Origin: JBEDUK01 sp963781595
Lineage (GTDB): Bacteria > Actinomycetota > UBA4738
Assembly (NCBI GenBank): GCA_963781595.1
Contig: CAWAGG010000006.1
Location: forward strand, 2,046,001 to 2,110,000
DNA: 64,000 nucleotides
Direction of reading: 5' to 3'
Shown: positions 42,244 to 49,192 of the stretch, piece after piece
How the letters are laid out: every line of letters starts with the position of its first letter
Position numbering within the stretch: position 1 is the first letter of the stretch
Translations under genes and position numbers: made by a program
Notes under the pieces: model-generated
Databases searched by the model: none
The model's input: the letters and a program-made list of their open reading frames with translations, nothing else
Told to the model about the DNA's origin: nothing

Positions 42244-43620
42244 GTGGCACCGAACGCAGCGACGCGGAGCGGGCGCGATCGGACGGTCCGGCTCTTCGCG
42301 GTCGGCGTGCTGGTCACGGCCCTCGTCGTGTCCGGGTTCCTGCCCGCGGCGCGGGCGCACTTCCCGTCCGACATCCCACCGCTGCTCGCGCGGTGGCGGC
42401 CGCGGATCACGCCCTGGTCGTCGATCGCGGTCGCGCTGGCGGTCGCGTTCGTCGTGGGCGTGCCGACGCTCCTGCGGATGCGTCTGGCCGGGTTCCTCGC
42501 GGCGCTGGTGGCGTTCGTCTTCGCCCTGTCGGTCGCGCTGGCGATCTCCGACGGACATCCGCGAACCCTCTCCCAGGTCGGTGAGACGGGTGGGCTCACC
42601 GCCGTCCTGACCGCGCCGATCGAACGTCGTACGGACTACCTGCGCGACGTGACCGTGGTGCGACGGTACGGGCCGGTCGAGTTCGCGCACAGCTACCCGT
42701 GGCTGTCGCGTTCGACGCACGGCCGGATGTCGCTCCGCGCTCGGACGCACCCGCCCGGGGCCGTGCTGACCGCATGGCTGCTGGCCGGCGCGGCGCACGA
42801 CGATCCGCTCGGGGTGGCGCTCCTCATCGTCGCGATCGGCGCGCTGGCCGTCGTGCCGACGTACGGCCTCGCGCGGGCGGTGCACGATGACGAACGAACG
42901 GCTCGGTGCTCGGCCGTGCTGTTCGCGGCGTGTCCGATCGTGCTCCTGTACTCGGCGACGGCGTTCGACGCGGTGTTCATGACGGTCGCGGCCTGCGCGA
43001 TCGCGCTCCTGGCATGGGGGACCCGCTCGACGTGGTGCGCGGTCGCCGGCGGCGCGCTCACCGCGGGCGCGATCACGCTCACGTACGGCCTCCTGGCGCT
43101 TGGGGTCGTCGCGGCCGGGTTCTTCCTGATGGCACTGCGACGTGGGTCCGCGACGCGCATCGCGATCCGCGCCGGCGTCTGCGCGACGGCCTTCGTCATC
43201 GCCCTCGGTCTGCTCCACCGCTACGCGGGGATCGATCTCCTCGCGTCGTTGCGAACCGCGTCGAGGGTGCAGCACGACGTCGCCGCGTTCCGCGGGCGCT
43301 CGTGGCGGTACTGGACGGTCGGCGGGAACGTGTTCGCCTTCCTGATCGGCGCCGGCCTGGGCCTCGCGAGCCTGTTCGCCGTCCAGACGTGGCGCGCATG
43401 GCGCGCACGGGAGCCCGGTCTCGAGACCGTCCTGTGGGTCGCGATGATCGGGTCGTCGGCGGTCGGTGCGCTGCGCGGAGAGACCGAGCACCTGTGGATG
43501 TACTTGGTCCCGATGCTCGCGGTGGCCGCGGCGCCGGCGGTAGCGCGGATGCGACGGGAAGCAGCGTTCGGCGTCGGGCAGGCGGGTCTCGTGCAGGCGC
43601 TGTTCTGGACGAATTGGTAA
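42244..43620 (+). CDS. GT39-like membrane glycosyltransferase inside the thi operon
   Basis: A 458-residue polytopic protein with about ten hydrophobic segments. HPPGAVLTAWLLAGAAHDDPLG resembles the membrane loop of ArnT/PMT-type glycosyltransferases, and RTHPPG is a recurring motif of actinobacterial GT39 proteins. It lies between thiH (9-nt gap) and thiS (2-nt gap) on the same strand and so would be in the same message. It has no known role in thiamine synthesis. It may be a passenger, or a thiamine-precursor or vitamin transporter of unusual type; the glycosyltransferase reading is preferred. Confidence 0.7.
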   Translation: MAPNAATRSGRDRTVRLFAVGVLVTALVVSGFLPAARAHFPSDIPPLLARWRPRITPWSSIAVALAVAFVVGVPTLLRMRLAGFLAALVAFVFALSVALAISDGHPRTLSQVGETGGLTAVLTAPIERRTDYLRDVTVVRRYGPVEFAHSYPWLSRSTHGRMSLRARTHPPGAVLTAWLLAGAAHDDPLGVALLIVAIGALAVVPTYGLARAVHDDERTARCSAVLFAACPIVLLYSATAFDAVFMTVAACAIALLAWGTRSTWCAVAGGALTAGAITLTYGLLALGVVAAGFFLMALRRGSATRIAIRAGVCATAFVIALGLLHRYAGIDLLASLRTASRVQHDVAAFRGRSWRYWTVGGNVFAFLIGAGLGLASLFAVQTWRAWRAREPGLETVLWVAMIGSSAVGALRGETEHLWMYLVPMLAVAAAPAVARMRREAAFGVGQAGLVQALFWTNW

Positions 43621-43622
43621 AC

Positions 43623-43838
43623 ATGGTTGACGAGACGGTGTCCGTGACGGCGAACGGAAGGTCGTACTCCGTGCCCACTGGGACGAATGTGGATGCCTTC
43701 GTCCGGGCGCGCGGGCTGGATCCGGCGTTCGTTATCGTCGAACGCAACGGCGACCCGCTGGAGCGCGCGCGCTACGCGGGAACCGTCCTTGCCGAAGGGG
43801 ACCGGCTGGAGCTGGTCCGGGCGGTGGCCGGTGGGTGA
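43623..43838 (+). CDS. thiS: Sulfur carrier protein ThiS
   Basis: A 71-residue ubiquitin-like protein ending in Gly-Gly (RAVAGG), the site that is adenylated and turned into a thiocarboxylate for ThiG. The fold signatures VTANGRSYSVPTGTNVDAFV, VIVERNGD and LAEGDRLELVRA are present. The ATG is 2 nt after the stop of the membrane glycosyltransferase. Overlaps thiE by 8 nt. No thiF is visible in the window, so the activating enzyme must be elsewhere. Confidence 0.92.
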   Translation: MVDETVSVTANGRSYSVPTGTNVDAFVRARGLDPAFVIVERNGDPLERARYAGTVLAEGDRLELVRAVAGG

Positions 43839-44475
43839 GCTGGGGACGTCGCGCCGTGACCGGCTGGCGCGCAGCCGCTTGTACGTGGTGACCGCCGCCC
43901 GCACCGGCCGGGGCGATCTGGCCGGGTTCCTCGACGCGATCCTCGGCGCAGGGGTGGACATCGTGCAGCTGCGCGAGAAGGATGCCGAAGCGGGTGACCT
44001 GCTGCGGTGGGCGGAGGCGTTCAGGGCGGCGGCCGATCGCCACGGCGCGCTGTTCACGATGAACGATCGTCCCGACGTGGCGCTCGCGGCCGGCGCCGAC
44101 GGCGTGCACGTGGGGCAGAACGACCTTCCCGTCGGGTGGGCGCGACGGGTGGTCGGCCCCGACGCGATCGTCGGGCTCTCCTGTCACTCCGCCGCCGACC
44201 ATGCTCGCGCGCCGGCCGATGCCGACTACCTGACTGCGGGCCCGCTCTTCGCGACGCCGACGAAGCCCGGCCGCCCGGGCGTCGGGCTGGAGTTGGTCCG
44301 AAGCGCCGCGCGGACCGTCGAGCGCCCGTGGTTCGCGATCGGGGGGATCGACGCGTCCACCGTCCGCGACGTCGTCGACGCCGGCGCCACGAGGATCGTG
44401 GTGGTCCGAGCGGTGACCGGGGCCACCGATCCCGCGCGGGCCGTCTCCGAGCTGCGATCGTCGCTGATGGCGTGA
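43831..44475 (+). CDS. thiE: Thiamine-phosphate synthase ThiE
   Basis: A 214-residue TIM-barrel protein that couples HMP-pyrophosphate and thiazole phosphate. Seen are RLYVVTAA, VDIVQLREKDAEAGDLL, FTMNDRPDVALAAGADGVHVG, VGLSCHSAADH, YLTAGPLFATPTKPGR and AIGGIDA, covering the pyrophosphate and thiazole sites. GTG 43831 overlaps the thiS end, and no strong ribosome binding site is visible, consistent with coupled translation. Confidence 0.92.
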   Translation: MGELGTSRRDRLARSRLYVVTAARTGRGDLAGFLDAILGAGVDIVQLREKDAEAGDLLRWAEAFRAAADRHGALFTMNDRPDVALAAGADGVHVGQNDLPVGWARRVVGPDAIVGLSCHSAADHARAPADADYLTAGPLFATPTKPGRPGVGLELVRSAARTVERPWFAIGGIDASTVRDVVDAGATRIVVVRAVTGATDPARAVSELRSSLMA

Positions 44476-44528
44476 CGACCCGCCTCGGCGCCGGTGCCGA
44501 CGTCGGTTCCGGTTCCGGTCCGGTCAGG

Positions 44529-47399
44529 TCACGAGAGCGCGCTCGTCGAGCGTTCCATCTCCTCGAGCAGGCCCACCGCGTCCCGTTCGACGCCTCGCGC
44601 GCGCAGCGCGGCGGCCGTGTCTCGCGCCCCGGTCAGGGGTCCGGTCGCGTCGGCCCGCCCGAGCCCCATCAGACATCGCCCCTCGCCGAGCAGGCACCTC
44701 GCGCGCAGGGCCGGGGCCCCGAACGCCCCCCATCCGGCCGCGGCATCCGCGTATCCGGAGGCCGCGGCCTCCAGCCGACCCGCCGCTTCGTCGATGTGGC
44801 CGCGTCCGGTACGTCGCGCGAGCTCGGCCAGCCGGGTCGGCCCGGTAACGGACGTGATGAGCGCGTCCGCGACGTCCGGTCGCGCGCGCACACACATCGC
44901 CGCGAGGTCGGGGAGGTACGTCGCCCGGATCCATCCACCCGGATCGCCGTCGAACGATGCGAGCTCGCTCACGAGATCGTCCGCGGCCTCGGTCCGCCCG
45001 GCGGCGTGCCGGAGGATCGCGGCCACGGCGAGGGCCGGCACGAGCACCTGTGTCTCCCCGATCCGCCGCGCCTCGTCGAGGAACGCGTCCTCGGCGCCGC
45101 TCAGGACTTCCTCGCCGAGCCAGAGGCGCGCGTGCGCCGAGTGCGTCAGGGCAAGTGTCCCGAAGTAGCGACCGCCACGCTCGTTCGACCATGCGACGAC
45201 GGCATCCGCCTCGGCGAGCGCCGTCTCCCAATCGCCGCGTATGATCAGCGCCGGGAGGAGCGAGAGCGCGCGCATGGCCATCGCCATGTAGGTCACGCCG
45301 CGTCCCTCGGCCAGTGCGATGCCGAAGCGCGTGGTCGTCGCCGCCCCCCGCGGTCCGTCCGTCGCCATGAGCTCCTCGGCGAGGATCTCGTTGCATCGCG
45401 CCGCCTCGCGACTCAAGCCGAGCTCGATCGCCAGTTCCAGCCCCTCGCGGATGTCATCGGTCCCGGCGAACTCCCCGGCGTGGCAGCGGGCCTGCCCCCG
45501 CAGCGCGAGCGCCCTGGGACGGAGGTCCCGGAGCCCCTCCCGACCCGCGATCTCGAGCGCCCGCTCCGACCAGGAGACCGCGGCCTCGAGGTCGCCGTCG
45601 AGCATCGACACCCAGCCGGTCTCGCTGCAGGCCTCGACCAGCTCGCGGCCCGGCGGAAGGCGTTCGAGCAGCTCGATCGCATCATGGAGGACCGAGCCCG
45701 AACGCGTGACGTCGCCCTGGTGCCAGAGGAGGTTCGAGAGCTTCCTCATCGCATCGCCGGCCTGGGCATCGCTCCCCGTGGCCAGGAAGGCGTCGATCGC
45801 CTCCAGGAACGCGGCCTCGGCCTCCTCGAACCGACCCACCTGGACGGCCGCGTCCGCGAACCCGTCGAGCGCGCCGGGCCGCCCCGGGTCGTTTGGGGAC
45901 ATGAGCTCGAGCGCCCGGCCGTAGTGCTCGGCCGCGCGACCGACGTCCAGGGACATGGCCCGATCGCCGGCCGCGAGGAGCGGCGTTCGGAACCGGTCCC
46001 GGAGCTTCTCGTCGACGGACGCGCCGGAGGCCTGTGCCAGCTCGAGCGCCTGCTCGTAGTGGTAGGCGAGCAGCTCCTGGACGTCCCTCTGGTCGCCGGC
46101 GACGCGATCGAGCCATCCGGCGACGGCGCGATGCTTGACGGCCCGTGCGGCACGTGGGATCTGCGCGTTCACGACGTCCCGGACGAGGACGTGCGAGAAG
46201 ACGAACTCCTCGTTCCACCGCATACGAGAGCTCCTGGACCGGCTGACCAGCTCGCGCTTCGAGAGCTCTCGCAGCGCGTTCAGTACGGCGGGTTCGTCCA
46301 TGCCGCCCATCGCGGCGAGCGCGCCCGACCAGAAGACCTTGCCGATCACGGATGCGTCCTGGAGGACCGACTTGACACCCGGGGGGAGCGCGTCGAGCCG
46401 GGCGGAGATGATCGACGTGATGGAGTCGGGGACCATGTCGCCCGGCAGCGGCTCGATCGCAGGCCAGGTCGCGTGGCCTCCGGCGCCGGCGAGTGAGTCG
46501 GCGGCCCGATCGCGGGTGAGCCTGGCGAACTCCTGCGCGAAGAGCGGATTGCCGCCGGCGCGTTCGACCAGGCGCGTGATCACCTCCGGGCCGAGCGCCG
46601 GTTCGAAGAGCTCCTGCGCGTGCTCGTCGTCGAGCGGTCCGACGCGCAGGAGGGAACCGTTCACCCATCGTCCCCAGCTCGGACGCCGGTCGAACAGGGC
46701 CGGCCTGCCGGTGCACAGCACGAGCATCGGTGAGCCCGCGTTCCCCATCACGAGGTACTCGAGGAAGTCGAGCACGGGATCGTCCGCCCAGTGGACGTCC
46801 TCGAACACGAGCACGAGCGGGTGCACCGACGCGACCGCCTCGAGGAACCGGCGCCACGCCATGAACGACTCGCCCTGGTGCGCGGGCTCGGCGCCTTCGC
46901 GGCCTCCCTCACCGAGCAACGGTCCGAGCCGGGCGCGGACCCAGTCGCGGTCGGCGCGGGGGAGCGGCACGGGACGGACGGCCGCGTCGAGCTTCTCCGA
47001 CCACACCTCGGGCGGGTCAGACTCCAGGATCCCGGCATGGGCCTTCACGATCTGCGCGAGCGGCCAGAAGGTCAGGATGTCGCCGTACGGGAGGCACCGA
47101 GCCTCGCGCCAGTAGGTCACCTCGAGGCGCTCGTCGATGAACGAGAAGAGCTCCCGCACCAGCCGCGTCTTGCCGAACCCCGCCTCCCCGACCAGCGTCA
47201 GCAGCCGGATCGAACGGTCCTGGACCGCGCACAGGAAGGCATCGACGATGATCCGGCGCTCCTCCTCGCGGTCGACGAACGGCCCGGTGTGCAGGCCCTC
47301 TGGCTCCGTGCCGAGCCGGCCAGCGCATCGATGCCTGATGCCGCGGGCGTCGCGGGATCGCTCACGGTGGTCGGGATCGGGATCCGGTTCGGCCTGCAC
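44529..47399 (-). CDS. AAA-ATPase/TPR regulator lacking its usual N-terminal cyclase domain (5' end uncertain)
   Basis: The clear protein begins about residue 34 (GLHTGPFVDREEERR) and has the ATPase P-loop GEAGFGKTRL, Walker B VFEDVHWAD, then some 600 residues of helical TPR-like repeats to the C-terminus. In Actinobacteria this module usually follows an adenylate/guanylate-cyclase domain ending in a GLHTPFVGRD-like linker. Here the cyclase domain is absent and no HTH domain is present. The only start is GTG 47399, which lies inside the oppositely read gene at 47331, and the first ~33 residues are read from that gene's complement. The gene therefore looks 5'-truncated and may not be expressed. 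Confidence 0.7.
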   Translation of the reverse strand: MQAEPDPDPDHRERSRDARGIRHRCAGRLGTEPEGLHTGPFVDREEERRIIVDAFLCAVQDRSIRLLTLVGEAGFGKTRLVRELFSFIDERLEVTYWREARCLPYGDILTFWPLAQIVKAHAGILESDPPEVWSEKLDAAVRPVPLPRADRDWVRARLGPLLGEGGREGAEPAHQGESFMAWRRFLEAVASVHPLVLVFEDVHWADDPVLDFLEYLVMGNAGSPMLVLCTGRPALFDRRPSWGRWVNGSLLRVGPLDDEHAQELFEPALGPEVITRLVERAGGNPLFAQEFARLTRDRAADSLAGAGGHATWPAIEPLPGDMVPDSITSIISARLDALPPGVKSVLQDASVIGKVFWSGALAAMGGMDEPAVLNALRELSKRELVSRSRSSRMRWNEEFVFSHVLVRDVVNAQIPRAARAVKHRAVAGWLDRVAGDQRDVQELLAYHYEQALELAQASGASVDEKLRDRFRTPLLAAGDRAMSLDVGRAAEHYGRALELMSPNDPGRPGALDGFADAAVQVGRFEEAEAAFLEAIDAFLATGSDAQAGDAMRKLSNLLWHQGDVTRSGSVLHDAIELLERLPPGRELVEACSETGWVSMLDGDLEAAVSWSERALEIAGREGLRDLRPRALALRGQARCHAGEFAGTDDIREGLELAIELGLSREAARCNEILAEELMATDGPRGAATTTRFGIALAEGRGVTYMAMAMRALSLLPALIIRGDWETALAEADAVVAWSNERGGRYFGTLALTHSAHARLWLGEEVLSGAEDAFLDEARRIGETQVLVPALAVAAILRHAAGRTEAADDLVSELASFDGDPGGWIRATYLPDLAAMCVRARPDVADALITSVTGPTRLAELARRTGRGHIDEAAGRLEAAASGYADAAAGWGAFGAPALRARCLLGEGRCLMGLGRADATGPLTGARDTAAALRARGVERDAVGLLEEMERSTSALS

Positions 47400-48128
47400 A
47401 CGACGCCCGAGGCGCGGCGGGCGATCCGGCGCGCGGACCTGGTCCTGTACCTGACGAGCGATCCGCTCGCCGACGCGTGGATCCGGAGGATCAAGGCCGG
47501 GTCACGGTCGTTGGCACGGCACTACGAGCTGGGGCGCCCGCGCCGAGAGGCGTACGACGCCATGGTTGCGGAGATCATGGATGCGCTCGCACAGCGCCTC
47601 GATGTGTGCGTCGCCCTGTACGGCCATCCCGGCGTGTTCGTCAACCCGTCGCACGAGGCGATCGCGGCCGCTCGCGAGCTCGGATACCCGGCCAGGATGC
47701 TGCCGGCCGTCTCCGCGGAGGATTGCCTGATCGCCGACCTCGGCATCGATCCGGGCGAGACCGGCCTGCAGACCTACGAGGCGACCGACTTCCTGATGCA
47801 TCGGCGCGCCGTCGACACGACGACGCCGCTGATCCTGTGGCAGGTGAGCATGATCGGCGCCTGGCACACGGTGAGCGAGCCGAACGTGGAGGGCGTCAGG
47901 ATCCTGGCGGAGCGGCTCGTCGAGATGTATGGAGGCGGCCACGAGGTCGTGTTCTACGAGGCGGCCTCGTATCCCGTCGGCGACGCCGAGATCGTGTCGG
48001 TCCGCCTCGACGCGCTCGGGGACACTACCGTCACCGCGATGGCGACGCTGTACGTGCCGCCGGTCGGCGAGCCCGAACGCGACGCCGAGATGACGCGGCG
48101 CCTCTGGCGTTCTTCGAAGGAGCGCTGA
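47331..48128 (+). CDS. Borosin-type peptide backbone alpha-N-methyltransferase (split form, tetrapyrrole-methylase fold)
   Basis: This 265-residue SAM-dependent enzyme resembles borosin alpha-N-methyltransferases (OphMA of fungi, SonM of Shewanella), which methylate peptide backbone amides. Seen are GSLTVVGIGI at 9-18, YGHPGVFVNPSH at 97-108, PAVSAEDCLIADLGIDPG at 125-142, YEATDFL at 149-155 and HEVVFYEAA in the C-terminal half. The OphMA catalytic Tyr66, Arg72 and Tyr76 align with Tyr65, Arg71 and Tyr75 here (HYELGRPRREAY). Unlike OphMA there is no fused precursor C-terminus, so it would be a split enzyme acting on a separate peptide. No precursor-like small gene lies on either side. ATG 47331 gives the expected N-terminus, but no Shine-Dalgarno or good -10 is visible. 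Another tetrapyrrole-methylase role is possible but fits less well. Confidence 0.8.
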   Translation: MPDAAGVAGSLTVVGIGIRFGLHTTPEARRAIRRADLVLYLTSDPLADAWIRRIKAGSRSLARHYELGRPRREAYDAMVAEIMDALAQRLDVCVALYGHPGVFVNPSHEAIAAARELGYPARMLPAVSAEDCLIADLGIDPGETGLQTYEATDFLMHRRAVDTTTPLILWQVSMIGAWHTVSEPNVEGVRILAERLVEMYGGGHEVVFYEAASYPVGDAEIVSVRLDALGDTTVTAMATLYVPPVGEPERDAEMTRRLWRSSKER

Positions 48129-48235
48129 GGGGCGAGCCGCCGTCCGACCGCGGCCGTTCGGTGCGTGCTCTTGTGGGACACCGCCCGCATGAGGCACGCT
48201 ATGCGCCTGGTGGACGAGGGGGTGGTGGGCAGCAC

Positions 48236-49192
48236 ATGAAGCTGACCGGATGGCGCAGGATCGCGGGTTCGCTCTGGGGTCCGCCGAACGATCCGCAGAT
48301 CTACGGCGCGATGGAGATCGACGCGACGAACATCCTCGCGTTCATGGAGCGCGCCCGGGAGGCGGGCCACCGCGTAACGCCGACGCACGTCGTCGGGCGC
48401 GCCGTCGCCCACGCGCTGCACGAGGTGCCGGACTTCAACATGCGGATCCGCGGCGGGAAGATGTACCCGCGCGAGACCGTGGACGTGTTCTTCATCACCG
48501 CGGTCGAGGGCGGACGGTCGCTCTCGGGCGTGAAGATCGAACGCACCGACGACAAGCCCGTCTACGACGTTGCCGCGGAACTGGCCGAACGTGCGACGCG
48601 AATGAAGCAGGGGGACGACCCCGACTTCGCGAAGACGAAGTCGATGATGGAGGCGATGCCGGTCCCCGTGCTTCGGGCCTCCCTCAGGTTCTCGGCATGG
48701 GTCGCCGGCGACCATGACCGTGACCTGAAGGCGTTCTCGGTCAAGCGGAGCCCCTTCGGCTCGGCGATGATCACGAGCGTCGGGATGTTCGGCCTGCCGC
48801 TCGGGTTCGCGCCGCTGGCGCGCTTCTACAAGATGGGGCTCCTGGTCCTGGTCGGCGAGATCGCGGACAAACCCGTCGCGATCGACGGCCGCGTGGACAT
48901 CCGGCCGATCCTGCCGATCACCGCGACGATCGACCACCGGTACGCGGACGGGTGGCATATCTCGCAACTGCTGAAGCCGTTCCGTGCGTACCTCGCGGAC
49001 CCGGCGTCGTTCGAGCCGCCACCACCGCCCGTCGCGCCCGACATCGCCCGGATCGAGGCCGTGGCGGCCGAGGCCGAGGCCGCACTGCCGGAGGCTGAGG
49101 TCGAACCCGACGTGATCCTCGCGCCGGAAGAGGCGGGCGCCGCGGATGCCCTCGGCGCGAGCCCCGCAGAGGTGAAGGCCGCGAAGGACTAG
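48236..49192 (+). CDS. Stand-alone 2-oxo-acid dehydrogenase E2-type acyltransferase domain protein
   Basis: A 318-residue protein with the chloramphenicol-acetyltransferase-like fold of E2 catalytic domains. The catalytic HxxxDG is present as DHRYADGWH (ATIDHRYADG). There is no N-terminal lipoyl or subunit-binding domain, unlike true E2 subunits. The last ~60 residues are Ala/Glu/Pro-rich. Such lone proteins are common in Actinobacteria and their acyl acceptor is unknown. It starts 108 nt after the borosin-type gene on the same strand and could share its transcript; acyl transfer to a methylated peptide is speculative. Confidence 0.8.
   Translation: MKLTGWRRIAGSLWGPPNDPQIYGAMEIDATNILAFMERAREAGHRVTPTHVVGRAVAHALHEVPDFNMRIRGGKMYPRETVDVFFITAVEGGRSLSGVKIERTDDKPVYDVAAELAERATRMKQGDDPDFAKTKSMMEAMPVPVLRASLRFSAWVAGDHDRDLKAFSVKRSPFGSAMITSVGMFGLPLGFAPLARFYKMGLLVLVGEIADKPVAIDGRVDIRPILPITATIDHRYADGWHISQLLKPFRAYLADPASFEPPPPPVAPDIARIEAVAAEAEAALPEAEVEPDVILAPEEAGAADALGASPAEVKAAKD

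Noticed and set aside
47502..48197. Minus-strand frame antisense to the borosin-type gene
   Set aside because: Shadow with no recognisable domain; the plus-strand protein has many conserved motifs.
48129..48235. Possible borosin precursor peptide between the methyltransferase and the acyltransferase
   Set aside because: No frame with start codon, ribosome binding site and a helical binding domain plus core was found on either strand; the gap is too short.
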